Source: Unio delphinus
Taxonomy: Eukaryota; Mollusca; Bivalvia; Unionida; Unionidae
Direction of reading: 5' to 3'
NCBI GenBank assembly: GCA_029339505.1
Contig: JAQISU010000022.1
Location: 13,284,001-13,348,000 of the forward strand
Length of the DNA stretch: 64,000 bases
Position 1 is the stretch's first letter. Each line of letters starts with the position of its first letter. The notes under the pieces are model-generated. The model ran no database searches. It was given only the letters and a program-made list of their open reading frames with translations, and was not told where the DNA came from. The translations under genes were made by a program, and so were the position numbers. Shown here one piece after another: positions 1-14,000 of the stretch.

Positions 1-1274
1 CTGTCTTTCAATGAATTCACAATAATCCCAGAAAAAGTGTTTCAGTCCAAAAATCGGCAAGCACTGTAATTCAACAAATAATTCATATTATAGTACATGT
101 ATAAATGAACAGAAGTAAAAGGAAAATCACAAAGACTGATGTTAAGATTTGGAAAGAATAATTTATTTTATCACATTCTATTTATAAAAACCCAAAACAC
201 AATAAGATGACAAGGATGTGGGTCGTTTTCACATCAAATTTATAAACAGATTCATTTCTAGAACCTTCTCAGGCTCTAATCAAGGCTAGTAATTTAATTC
301 AGATTCAGGTACAAGATAAATCAAGTACACACTAAAACTCAATCCTCATACAAAAAGTCAAGCACACAAAAATAAATGTACATAACTGTATCACTATAGT
401 AATCATGCCAAAGTATCCTTATTGCATCTTATTGTAGTCTCTTGGAATATCATTATTGTTCTTTCTTTTATTTTTTCCATATTTGCTGACCAGTGAAGAT
501 GTTACATGCATTCATTAGAAAGAAGTGTAGATGTCTAAACAGAAAATAAATGTCTTTAGAGTTTAACCTGTTAGCATTTGCAAAGATTGACAAAGTACAA
601 AATATGTGATTTGACCACATCCAGAAAGGCTACTTGTACTAAACATTCCAGTCATTTATTTCAGACTCAAATATATCCAGAAAATGCATCATTAACAGGG
701 ATTAATTTTTTTATTTGTTCCATCTGTAATTTATTTAAAAATAAGTTAGGTAATTTTGGTACATATCAACTACCGTATAACTAGTGCAGTGGAATTTTTT
801 ATTTTTTTTTAAATATACAAAAATTAAGGAAATATATACAAAACTTGATTAGTTTGGTCATACATGTACCTACAACACACATATGATCACAGATTTCATT
901 AGATAAGTAAAATTTTCATATTATTGCCTTTTAATTCATTCAGTTAATTTTAGTTCATGGCTAATTAGAAGTATTTATAATACAGTTTAGCATCATCTTG
1001 TAATACACTTATGCGTTTTCTCAAGTTATTCTGACCCAGCTTTCTCACAGCATACTTTGATATATAACTGTTTTGTATGTATCATAGGTCACATGACTCG
1101 TGAACAGCATTATAGAGAGTGAATACTGTATCAGTGTGTCTATACTGTTACATCTATGATTTCATTAGTCAGGACCCTAACCAATGTTGATGGATTATGC
1201 AACAGGAAATAGATTCAAATGATATGTTTATGGTTGAGTTTACATTTTTTGCGGGTAATACACGTTATTGTTGC

Positions 1275-1740
1275 TAGGGCATAACCGATTAGCATTCTTC
1301 TACTGATTTCCGATTCCGGATTTTGGGCATGAAATTTTTCCGATTCCGGATACGATTCAATTAATCAGAAATGCTAAATCCATATTTTTCTACAAAAATT
1401 TCATCTGTTTCCGGGTTTCTGGTATCTGGTTTTGCCATGTCTAGCATGTTACTTAGTACTTTACCATATCCGGCTTCATTTCTGGTTTTCACCCTCCAGT
1501 TCAAATAGATTGTCTCACAGCGTGGTTGTGTTGACCATATTGGACTTTTCTGACTTCTTATTTAACTTTATTAATGCACTATCGAATGACATGCAGTGTT
1601 TGACATGGTGCTATAGAAATTCAACTTTATTATTTTTATTATCCAAATCGGTCGTTCCTGCCTTGTCCGACTCCGATTAATCGGAAGTTCATACTATCCG
1701 GTGGAATCCGATTTCCGGATCAAAAGTCGGTTATGCCCTA
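1275..1740. mobile_element. 466-bp TIR MITE, copy 1
   Basis: The ends are inverted repeats, TAGGGCATAACCGA at the left and TCGGTTATGCCCTA at the right. A TA at each edge could be the target duplication of a Tc1/mariner-type element. The interior repeats 'ccgattccgga' motifs and encodes nothing convincing. A second copy lies in reverse orientation at 48965-49434. Confidence 0.8.
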
Positions 1741-2587
1741 ATTGTTGCCATCAATGGGAAACCACTTTTTACCATTGTGTAATTATTGACCCCTGGCAAA
1801 GTAGGATGTACAATGATATGGTTGCATCTTCTGTCCATATTAAACATTGATAAAGAGAAATTCTTAAAAATATTAATAATATAAAAGGCCTTTAAAAGAT
1901 CATGAAAAAAAAATCCATGAAATGTACAAGACATTGGAGAATCTTTCGCAATTACGATTTGCTGTAAATTGGTCATGCAAGCTTTCTATTGCAGAAATTT
2001 CTTATGATTTCAGTAAAGGTGACATACTAAAAATATACACTAACGAACATATAGTTTTCTTTCCCTGTTTACAAGAGGAGTCTGTCTTCTTCAATCTGTA
2101 ATATATTTGAAATATTAAGAAATGCGTTCAGCTGTAATTCCTTTATGGACATTTGGTGACATGGTGTTTTTTCCCATAAATCTTCTGTACAATGACCCGT
2201 ACTTGAGGATATTTAAATAGGATACTAAAACACACACCAGCCTGCATTGTTTAAAGTGATTCTTGATTGTTTGGTCTCTTAGTTATTTTGTACAAGGTTA
2301 AATAGTCTACAGTATTTCACAAGACTTTATTGGATTTTGGAATCCTTTTAATTTGCCTCTTTACAAATTTGACATTTTTATGGTCAATTTGTCAGGCAGT
2401 AGGCCATATGCAAATGGCCCATTTGTCCAGGCCATGTGGAATTCTGAAAAAGTTCAGAACAGGACTCCTACATTAAAAAGGCTTAGTAAAATTGTGTATT
2501 ATATCAGTTTTTCATGAATGAATACAAAATTTGGATTTTTTTTTAAAAATCAGTAAAGATTTTGCAAGAACTATTCCTTTAAAAGAA

Positions 2588-2665
2588 GGGCCCTGAGTGG
2601 TCTAAAGCGCTCACCGTTACCTATCACTACCATCTCACCTCTGCATAGGATCGAGTCTCAGTTTG
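2588..2665 (+). mobile_element. SINE-A fragment (tRNA-like head only)
   Basis: 'gggccctgagtggtctaaag' followed by 'catctcacctctgcatagga' and 'tcgagtct' matches the head of the SINE-A family in this window, with a gap in the A box. The 3' body is missing. Confidence 0.6.
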
Positions 2666-2810
2666 TTACGAGTAATCAATAGATCAAATAATATAAACCT
2701 TGAGATCTGCCGGTGCATTATATGATCCAATAATCATGTTGGTGTTTCTCTTGAGCTTTAGAATTTCTTACCTTGAACAAATCTTTTTAAATAAATGAAA
2801 ACTTTTTTTC

Positions 2811-2931
2811 TTTTCAGGGTCATCGTTCAATAGTGACTGCTTACCATAGTTAAAAGTAACTTTTACACAGCTGGACAGGGTAAGCCTGGTAGCAGGTGCA
2901 GGAATCTAGCTCGATGCTGTTGTTGTGGGAC
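2811..2931 (+). promoter_or_regulatory. Probable 3' splice site and 5' UTR of the C1orf21-like start exon
   Basis: A CTTTTTTTCTTTTCAG tract ends at 2817 and has the form of a strong animal 3' splice site. From 2818 to the ATG at 2932 there is no other start in frame except 2914. A good donor-like CAGG|GTAAGC lies at 2880 inside this leader; it may be a decoy or may define a shorter alternative non-coding exon. The upstream first exon and promoter are not identified. Confidence 0.5.
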
Positions 2932-3031
2932 ATGGGCTGTGGGCGCAGTAAGCAGAGATCACCAACAAGCAGTAACGAAGATTACCTCGGTGAGAAAGAA
3001 TCTAAGAAAAGGAAATCAAAACACGGCTCAG
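2932..3031 (+). CDS. C1orf21-like: C1orf21-like coding exon 1 (start codon exon)
   Basis: Encodes residues 1-33 (MGCGRSKQRSPTSSNEDYLG and on to KSKHGS) plus one base of codon 34. The donor is CAG|GTATCT at 3032. An in-frame TAG at 2890-2892 limits the reading frame upstream. Two ATGs remain, at 2914 (MLLLWD ahead of MGCG) and at 2932. I chose 2932 because the family begins MGC and only that start exposes Gly2 for myristoylation. The exon probably begins at 2818 after a strong acceptor (pyrimidine run ending TTTTCAG at 2811-2817), which would make 2818-2931 5' UTR and put transcription start further upstream. Confidence 0.85.
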
Positions 3032-6000
3032 GTATCTTTCACATAAATTCATTAATTGACATGGGTTTCAAATTTATGTGGTTTTTCAGCAACAGAAAAC
3101 AATTTTTTTTGGGGGGTAAAGGGATTCTACTAGTTCTCATTAATAAAACATTATTTTAATGTAAGAACACAGCTTTCTGTGTGTTTTGTTATGTATATTT
3201 AATTTAATTTTTTGTTTGTTAGTTTTTAAATTTTCTTAATTCTATTAAATGTTATTGCAATGTAACTTTTTTTTATACTGGATTTGACATTGCCCAGAAA
3301 TTCAGTTCAGGTCTGTTTGACCTTACTGTTATCATTAAGCACCTAATAATAGAAACATTATCTAGTTTCTGACCTTGATTCAGAACCAGTGATAGTTTTA
3401 GTAAACACCTTTTAAAACAATTTTTTTTACAAAAAGAATTCTTTCTTAGAGTATGAATTGTTAAGTTGAGCCAAGGTCATACCTGAACTATGTGACAATT
3501 TTCATGCAACAAATTTCTTCTGGAAGGTTAAAGTCTTGACCCCCATCCAGGAATCTGTTTTGCATCTTAAGTTAGCCTTATACCTAATGTTTTGTATAGA
3601 AGTTGTCAGTGGGCTTTAAACTTTTGACACATTAAGTTCTTATGACCAGTTTGGGCTGAGATTTTATTTTATTCAAATTATTGGATTTCAAGTGATATGT
3701 TCCCTAGAAATACTGCAGTGCTCTAAATTAATTCTTTGGACAAGGACATTTATCAAAATGTATACAGAATTCAGAAACTGGAATAATATTTTCTGTGATT
3801 CAACAAGGAACTGTTGAACTGCAGCACTTCACAGATTACAACAGATGTCATCGTGTTCAATTTTGGATTTCATCGCCATTTGAGGTCAGTTTCATTCCGG
3901 ACTTTTTATTACTAGGACTTCATTTTTTTTTCTTTTTTGGATTACTTTTTTGGATTTGATTTGTGAAACCGTAAGTTCTTTTTTCTCATTATTCATTTGA
4001 TATTCTAGGTAAATAAATTATTTGTTAAATTTTACAAAGCTTGTTCTCCTCACTTTTTTCTGTTACTTTTAGTAAGAGCCTAGACTTGTAACAGTTTTCA
4101 GTACTTTAATACCAAGATTAATTTGATTCAATGTCTAGAAGAAATTGAAATCATTATTTGTCTGCAAATATTGTGTAGCTACTTTTGTAAAGAGTCTTAG
4201 TCCCCAGTTCAACAGTAATCTTGCTACATTAATATTCTCACATATTAGAGGGACAGAAAAAAAAAATGATCCCAGTCTGATTCCTCATATGGAATATCAT
4301 CCTCTGTTTCCTTGGACTCGCATTCATATCCGTGTGTGTCAGGATGCTCTATGATATCATCCTTGTAGTTGCCTTGTTTTTTGGACCAAATAATAATAAT
4401 AATGAGGACTTTGTATAGTGCATAATCTTTAGAATCTCTAAGCGCTTTACAACATCTGCAGTGATATGACCACAGAAAAAAAACCAACATGAAATTGGAA
4501 AACATAAATAAAAATATTTTAAAAATGCTGAAATTATTTAATGTAAGAAACATTATTAGGTCTTTAAGTTTGTTCTTTCATTCAAAAAAGGAGAGTTCTT
4601 TCATTCAAAAAAGGTGAGTTGTAAAAGGGATCACTGTGTCTTTGTGTCTAAGTTCAATGGGCAATTCATTCTACATTGCAACATTGTCCACATAACTTCA
4701 TTTTCATAGTGAGAACAATGAGTATACGATTGTCATGAGAGGAGCGTAAGTATCTTGCTGGTGTGTACACATGGGTGAGGCCGGATAGGTATGTTGGACT
4801 GGAGTCTGTCAGTGAAACATAGCACAGAGAACAAATTTTTTTGTGTTTGATTCTGGATTGGTTGGATAGCCAGTGTAGGGTTAAGAGCAGTGGGGAAGTG
4901 TGCTCTGATCGTGTACTCTAATGATGATCCGAGATGCTGTATTTTGAACTTCTTGAAGTTTCTGGAGTAGATATTGTGATGAACCAGATAGAATTGAGTT
5001 ACAATAGTCCAGTCTTGAAAGTACTAATGAACACACAAGTGTTTTAATGGCATCAACTGAAATATATTTGTGAATTGAGCTGATGCATCTCAGCTCAAGC
5101 TATGCAGCCTTGCATATATTCATGACATGTTGGTGTAATGTGAGAGTACTGTCTAGAGTAACACCTAGGTTTCATACTGACTTTGTGAATTTAATGTTGG
5201 TGTTGCTGATATTTATTGTTTGAGGTACAGGATATGAATGAGAAAGTCATTGTGATGTGATCAGAATGGCCTCAGTTTTATCATCATTCATCTGCAGCTT
5301 GATACATGTCATCAATGATTTCACATCAGAATTGCAGCTCTCTACTCCTTGGATGGTAGCATCAACTTCATTTGCGTGGCTAGACTTGTATATTTGGGTG
5401 TCATCAGCGTACAATTGGTGAGACACTGGGCGATTATCTATGACACTTGAGAGTGGCTGAGTATATCGAATGAAGAGAACAGGACCAAGAACAGACCCCT
5501 GTGGAACACCACAACATAGATCAACTGGACTGGAGTTTATTCCATTTGCAGATACAATTTGTGTCCTGTTGACTATGTAGGACTTGAATCATGGTAAGGC
5601 TGTATTCTGAATGCCAAATAAATGCTGGAGACGGTGAAGTAATATATCATGGTCTTTTGTGTCAAATGCTGCAGACAAATCAAGGAGGGTGAGGACTGTA
5701 ATCTTTATGCTATCCAAAGCAGAGGGAATGTCATTAAATACTTTCAAAAGTTTTAGTATTGTGGCAAGGGCGATATGCAGACTATACATTGCTAAAAAGA
5801 CTGTTTGAATTCAAATGAGATACAAGTTAGGTTATAACAACCTTTTCTAAGATTTTTTTTATAAAAACAGGAGATTAGAAACTGGGCTGTAGTTTTTTTA
5901 AATTGTCATGGTCAAGTGTTGGTTTCTTCAGCAGATTCTTTACTATGGCAGTTTTGATAAATGATGGGAATTCCCCGGATGAGAGAGATATTAATAACAT

Positions 6001-7984
6001 CAATTAGTGAAGGAAATATTGGGTCTAAGCACTCATTCAGCAGTGGTGTTGGAATTGGATCAAGTTCACATTACTTTGGTGCAGTCTTCATCAAGATTTT
6101 CCGTACTAATTCCATAGAGAGAAATACAAATGCTCTGAATGGTTGTCACTGAAATTCTGTATCGTAACTGTATGGTGACAATGAGTCAATTGAAATTGTG
6201 TTGTCAACTGTATCTCTAATGGTTTGTACTTTGTCACAGAAGAAATTTGCAAAGGAAGGTGTACTGGTGAGAAGGCATCTGTTTGATGTATCTTTTGATT
6301 TTTTTCTCTCCTGTCTTTGCATTTAATTTTTGTAGCAGTGTCCCTATTTGTAAGGAACTTTGCACCTTTCTTAGTGAAGAGGCACAATTTATTCCTCATC
6401 TTAAGTATACAGTGTTATGGTAGGTATATTCTTCCCAATTTTAGTTTTGCTTGATATTGTTATTGTGGTTTTGTCTTTCAGTCTTTATTTTCTTGCAAGA
6501 TTTAGATACATATGGTGATAAGAAGTCCCAGTGGGATACCCACCCCTTGTGTTATTGATGCACTCGGCAGGTAGATATGATGTTTCCCAGATTTATTGTC
6601 CTCAAAATGCTGACGTGGCAGAAAATTGCTGCATTTAGAAAGGAAGGATAAAGGGTCATGGTTCCCTCCTCCTCATCTTGGGATAAACTGTCCATTTCCA
6701 GGAAGGATAAAGAATATTCCCTGTTTTAGGGAAGTATCCACCACCATTGAGGAAAGGTTTGGAAATCACCTGCCTCAGTATTACCCATTCTCATTCTGAA
6801 TCTGTCAGCTCTCGTTTTTCATTGGTCACAGTTCACTATTTCCTAGCTAACCATATCAAGTGTTGAGTGCCAGTCTACTTGTGTCAGTCACAAGTTCCAG
6901 TAAAATGGAATGCACATGCGCCTGCCCACATGTTATGAGAGGGCTCATGAGTTATCCAGGTACGCTAAGATGAAGGAATGTTGTACTTTTAAAGATTCTG
7001 GATTGAGTTTTGAGATTCTGAAAAGTGTATGCTCAGAATCTTGACAAGCTTGTCCGTGAGTTGGCAGCTCTGTATATTTTAGTGATTTGTTTTAGTACAG
7101 TAAGTGCATATCCTTGTACACTTTTATAGCCACTATCTATTCAGCAAACCTAACTTGTGGCTTTTAGTATGTTCCCAGATGTTAAAGTACTGTTGAGTTG
7201 GCATTGCCCAGGAAAGAAGTTCATCTGCTGTGCATAATCTATCATGCATTTAATTGCTAGTATATATCTGTATTAAGCTGTCAGTGACATATGTGGTAAA
7301 ATAATGGATTGCACTTTTTTCTTCTTATTGGTCTCCCAGCATAGTAAACAGGATGGATTCATTTTGATTAGAATTTAAAAGTTAGAAATGATTATTGCCT
7401 TTAAAACGTCTATCCTCAAAAGTGAATAAAACCTAAAAGAACACAAATGTAATTCAGATTTTATAAAGTTAGTTTATTTTAGCATTATTATGAGGATTCG
7501 TTAATGATGAAGTGGTAGGATATATTTTTTTTCATTTCATGGTGTTGCAAACAATTACATTTTCATCAGTTGCTGAGTTAATACTCTGTTCTTGGCTGAG
7601 GAAGAGGTACCATATATCCTTACATACAGGTCGAGTCAGCATAGATCCTGATCTGCCATCGCATTATGTGCCAGCATATCGGTGTATTAGTCGTTTGTTC
7701 TACTGATTGCTTCTAATGAATTGCATAAACCAAGATCGGCCAACCCTTTATATGATGTTAGATCTAGATCTCTACAGTTTGCAGATATAGATAGACCAAG
7801 ATCGGCTGACCCTTTATGTCATGGCAGATCTAGATCTCTACAGTTTGCAGATGGACTTGTAAGTGAGTGTATTCAGTCATTTTCAATGTCATAGATAAAT
7901 CATTTTTGATTGGAACTTTTAATTTATCAATAAAAAGAATTTACATTCATTGTTTTGTTGATAATATTCACAGTAATTATATAT

Positions 7985-8056
<72 letters not shown>

Positions 8057-11000
8057 CTGAAAAGTTCTATTCAATTTAAGTAATTCATGTTTCCATGATG
8101 TTGACGGAAGTCCAGATTGATCATGGCCAAGTTTTCAATTAATTATGGCTTATGTTGAACCATTTATTGCTCCTAATCGTAAGGGAAAAAAAATCCCTTT
8201 AGACTTATCTGTCTTAAATCAGGGCAATATGTTTGCATCACCAATTGGTCTGTAGAAATCAGCGTATAAGACAAAATGTCATCAACACAGTTAACATCCT
8301 TTCAAACGATTTTTTAGAAAGCAGTCACATGTTCTCGCATTTGATGATACAATTTAGTTACCTTATCTGACACAAAATGGTTCCAGGTAAATTGGTCAAA
8401 TAAAAACGAATACATGACATTATGCATATTCAAGGATGTATATATACCCCTCGCTTTAAGGCTGATTGTTATAAGACTTATCTGTCATAAGACAGCAATG
8501 GTCATGGATCAAGTTCAGTTTTTCAGTAATTAAATTATGTTTTATATGGTTTCCCAGCCCACTGCTACCTATATATGGGGAATAATTAAGAAGAAAAGAT
8601 TTTTTAAATTTATATTTGATGTGCTTCATATAAGGAGGTATCTTAATGGTAGGGGTGTATAACACCCTGCCCAAGGGCCGAATGCGGTAACTGAATATGT
8701 TCTGTTTGGCATTCAGGGTAAATTAAAACAACCCAGAAATATGGCCCATGAATAGTAATTATATTAAAGAAATTAGTGTTTGCAGCCCTTGAGTGGTCTT
8801 AGAAAATGCAAGCTGGCCTATGGCCGAAAAAGGTTGTGCACCACTACCTTACGGCTTCATTTGGTAGCATAATTATGAGGCAGTACTTCATTATAAGTGG
8901 GGGTGAAACAATGTACCTGTGCCATGTATTTATATGATTTGCGATATATATAGTCTGCAATATTAGTTTTGATACACATTGATCAACTTAATGGACTGTA
9001 AGTGGAAGTTAGCACCTTTTAAGTTGTGTTGGCATCAGTTGTAATTCCAGTATGCAGTTTACAGACAAATATAGTCTTAGCATCTATTTATATGCCACGC
9101 CATACCAGAATAAGTAGAATGCTTGCAAAGTTAGTCTGTTAGTTGTCAGTGGTTTTAATTCAACCTTTTTAAGTCATTTTGCATGATTGCTTGAAACATA
9201 TCTTATTTACCAATTCTGTGGCATAACATAAACTTGGAAGACATTTTAGTGTTATCTTCTAAACAAGAAATTGCGTGGATCCTTCAATCAACATGCATGG
9301 ACAATCTCATCTAGATTAAGTCTGGTGTGGGAGTGGGGATGAATATCAAAAAAGTCTATCATACTGTAATTTTGAGAAGATGCAAAACAACTGTTGCTTG
9401 TGGTGTGTTCATTAGTGATGAAGGATAACTATTGACAACACCCACTTTTGTAAAAATAGAAAATTAAATTTACACAAGGTGGCAAACTCGTGGGCTTGAA
9501 ATTTGTACATTTGCAGATTCAGTGTTGATTTTATTTATCTTATAAACACATTCAGTCATGGATTAAATACCTCAAGAAAAAAGAAAAAAGAGACATTTCA
9601 AATTTGCTCCCCATGTACTTTACTAAATTTTGATTGGTAGCTATTGTTTACCCTGGACAGTGGAAGCGACAACAATAACCACCAATCAGAATTCAATGTA
9701 AAATATTTCAAACGGGTAGTGTAGCCCTCATATTAATGAGGGAAAACTGTATAAAGGTATTAATTATTAGGTTTTCTCACTATAAGGTGGTGTAGTCCAT
9801 GGCTCCTGTTTACAGCATTGTAATGAGGGAAAACTAGAATGGACTTCTTTAATAGGTTTTCTCACTATAAGGTGGTGTAGTCCATGGCTCCTGTTTACAG
9901 CATTGTAATGAGGGAAAACTAGAATGGACTTCTTTAATAAGTTTTCTCATTATAAGGTGGTGTAGTGCATGACTGTTTATTGCATTATAATGAGGGAGTG
10001 TTACATAAGGGAAAAAAAGAAGATGCTATAGATAGAAAATGGAAGGATAGGCTGAGAGAAGAGATTTCATTGTGTACGTGCTAAATGTTCATTTAGGATA
10101 TCTGCACCAGTCAGTGAAAACAAGAAGAAAAAAAAAAACAGGGACAATAAAAAGGAAAAGACAAGAAAAGTATTGAATAAATTTGCATGTATGTGTCAAA
10201 ATGAGAAACTAAAATAAGTACCTACTGGTAAAACTAAATGGGTAATTACCAAATATTCATTTGCAATACAAAAAGTTAAGAACCATTGACAACATTCATT
10301 CATCTAAACTGTCATAGCATTCTCTTCTAACTTTTAACAAAAGCCTTCACATGGAACATGAATCCTGGTCACATTTTCCACATTGTTTGGACAGCAAGAA
10401 CTCCACAGCCAGGTCACTCTAGTTAGGACACATAAGGTGTACATGAATTGGCTAAACAAGCATAATAATTCTACTAATGATGGGATTCAATTTCATCATG
10501 ATAGGCTTTCCTAATTACGGGATTTAAAACTCCATTTTGCATTACATTAGTTTTATGTTCAGATGAAAGTGCTGAAGTTGGAGATTTAATTTATCACATT
10601 AACAAGACTAAACAAAATGGAACATAATTGTCCTTTAAGTCCTTTTGTCAGGTAAAAGTGATTATCAGGTAAATGTACAAGGCCTCTAATATAACATATA
10701 CAGTAAAACCCATCTTGAAAGACCACTGCTATGTGAGACCATCTGTCTTGAGAAATCCCACTAAGTACACAAATTTATTGATCAAATAGCATTGTTACTT
10801 GCTATGAGAGACCACCTGTCTTGAGAGATCATTATCTTTTAGCAAAAGAGGTGGTCATTCAAGACTGGTTCTACAGTATTTGTAGCCACAAGGACTGGTA
10901 GATTGAAAAATAATGTACTAGTACTGTTGAATCTTCACTAGTCCTTCCCACAAGACAATGTTAGTCCCATATTAAGATTTACTTGCCATTGGACTATTGA

Positions 11001-14000
11001 AATTATGAAAAACGCTAGTCTGACAGAATTTTCTTGACTTGTGCCAATGGAATAACACTAATTTGAGCCCTCTAAATGCTGGAAGTAACAGTTGTGAAAG
11101 GTCATTTATAACTGATATCATTAACTATCAGTTGGGATTATCTGATTAGCAAAGCTAGACTGTTACCATATTTTTTTTTTCTTTAAAAGGATTTGTTTGA
11201 TTAATTAACCTGTTTGTATGCCCATCTACAAACTGGCATATGTCTTATGTTAAGGTGCTGTTTGTACATCAGTTTTAATGCTTGCCAGGCCCATAAGTTT
11301 GTAATGGTTGGAGAGATTTTCACGAAGCTTTTCACAGATGTATATTATGATGAGGTGTGTCACATTCCACAGCCAGGAAATACATTTTTGTGATTTGTAA
11401 CCTTGTCTGGAGTATAATTCTGAACCAATGAAGAAATTTTACAAGGCACTGCCCTAGCATATATCTTGACTTAAACTAAGTATCACAGTCCAGTGCACCC
11501 CCCACCCCCCACAAAAAATGAAGGTCAGGTTCATGGTTAACAGAAAATATGTTCTCTGAATATACTTTAGCCAATTATAGCTCATGTAAGAATAACGTGT
11601 TACCTATTGTAGCAGTGTCCCCTACCTCAAAATGAAGGTTACACAAACAAGAAAATGCATGATGTGTTGCATTCTGTAGCAGTGTCCCCTGCCTCAAAAT
11701 GAAGGTTACACAAACGAGAAAATGCAACTCTGAATTTTGAAATCACATCCTTGCCAAAACTGTTGAACAGAATTTAACATTATGGTAAGGTGTATGGCAT
11801 CAAGACATTTCAGGTTTATATAAATGATGCCAATCCACCATAAAAACCTAGCTGCTGCTACTAATAGTCAAAAAAGCTTGCAATTACTTCTTCTTGAAGG
11901 GACAAAATTGCTAATGTGCCATCAGATATGGATGAAGACAACAACAAAAAACAGCACTGGAAGAATCTTTCTTGGCCAACTTCTCTTGCATTTGGCTATT
12001 AGGGAGTGTTACGTATATTCTATTTAATTTATATTTTATTTAATTGTTTGTTTGTTAGTTTTAAATTTTTTTTTAATTGCATTACATGATATTGTAATGT
12101 AATTTTATTTACTGGATTTGACATTTCCAGAAATTCATTTCAGTTTTTTGTAAACACTATTAATAGAAACTTTGAATCTAATGCTTAGCTAGTTCCTGAC
12201 CTGATTTAGAGCCAGTTCTTGTAAACAACTTTACAATTTTTATATATTTTATTCCCAGAGTAAATTTCATTGGTTTTAGTCAATGCCATACTAGGAGTAC
12301 ATGACAAATAACACGTATCAATTGTTACAAACTCTGCTTTTACCAGTGGATTGACCCACATCTGGGCCTCTATTTTGTGCAGTTGCAAGATTTAATATTG
12401 AAGTATTGAGAAATATTAATTATTATTGCCTTAACACTGGAGACATCCAGGTGTTTTATGTTGTGACCAGTTTGAGTTGAATTTTTAACTTTTCTTCAGA
12501 TTATTTGGATTCCAAGAGATTATTTTCTCTGGATATACTTGTGCTCTAAATGAATTCTTGAACAAGGACAGTTATCAAAATTTACAAAGAATTCAAGCAC
12601 TGGAATATTATTTTCTGTGATTCAACAAATAACTGTTGACATATCAGTACAATGCTGGTCAAAGCATACATCATCACCTTCCATTTTATATTTCATTGGG
12701 ATTCAAACTCAGTTTCATTAGGACTTTTTATTACTAGGACTTCTTTTTTTTAATTCTTTGGATTATGCTTGGATTATTTTTGTCTTTGATGCGTAAAACC
12801 TAAGTTCTTATTTTCTCATTGTTAGCTTGATGTTCTAGGGAAATAAATTATTTGTTAAATTTTACAAAGTTTGTTGTCTTCACTGTTTTCTTGATGCATT
12901 ATGTAGGAGTCAAAATATAACAGGCAAATGTCAGCCATTTGAATGGTCTGAGGTCAAACTTGTTGGAAATTCGGGGGGGGGGGGGGTTGTGTAAATACCA
13001 CAAAAGAAACCTAGGTACATTGGAACAATGAAACAATTTTTGTCACAACATATGCAATCAGCAGCAGTTTCTTGAATGTTTCTTGGTCAACTTCACTTGC
13101 ATTCGGCTGATAGGCATATGTAAACTGAGCTATCTCAGGCCATCTTGGGTCTCTTGTTTGAAATTGAGTTTTGGGGGTGGGTATTTTGTGAATATATGCA
13201 CTGCAAAACATAAACCTAGGTACATTGGCAAGCCGAGTCTTAATGATAAAGACATTATTCCTTTTTCATCCTGAATGTCTTAAACTACTTTGTCAGGTCA
13301 AGACTGATTCAAGTTTATTTGATTATATGGTTATATTGGAGTAAATGTTCACACATTGATTAAGTATTATTATTTCAAATATGCAGAGATTCAGAAATGT
13401 AATGTTGCCATAGTTTCTATTGGTCAAATGCGCCATCATTAACAGCAGGAACAATATGGTATCAACATTGGACTTAATGCTAAAAATTTAAGTGTCTTGC
13501 ATAATTTGAATGCATGAAACAATGTGTGCAAGCTTTTAATCACTTAGCATATGATACTGTAGTTTCATTTTTAGCTCATTTGTCATAGACCAGAAGAGTT
13601 TTGAAAAGGTAATTTGCCATGTGTCTGTCATTTAACATAATTTGTTAGCACTGTTCCCCCTCATTAACTACATGGATGACACACCCATTCATCCCATGGC
13701 TTTGTTGGTCCTTAAAGAAAATGGTGCTGCTTGGACATTCAACAATGGCCATCTTGAAAATCTTCTTTTCACTCCTTGAACGGCTGGTCAAATAAAAATT
13801 GGGTTTTCACTAAAAGACTTCTTATGATGTCTAGTTGAATCTAGATGAAAATTGGGTTTGCACTAAAAGACTTCTTATGATGTCTAGTTGAATCTAGATG
13901 AAAATTGGATTTTCACTAAAAGACTTCTTATGATGTCTAGTTGAATCTAGATGAAAATTGGGTTTTCACTAAAAGACTTCTTATGATGTCTAGTTGAATC

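Noticed and set aside
2896..3159. An 87-residue ORF read without splicing, starting at GTG
   Set aside because: The frame after 3031 is intron. The family N-terminus (MGC) and the donor at 3032 define the real exon.
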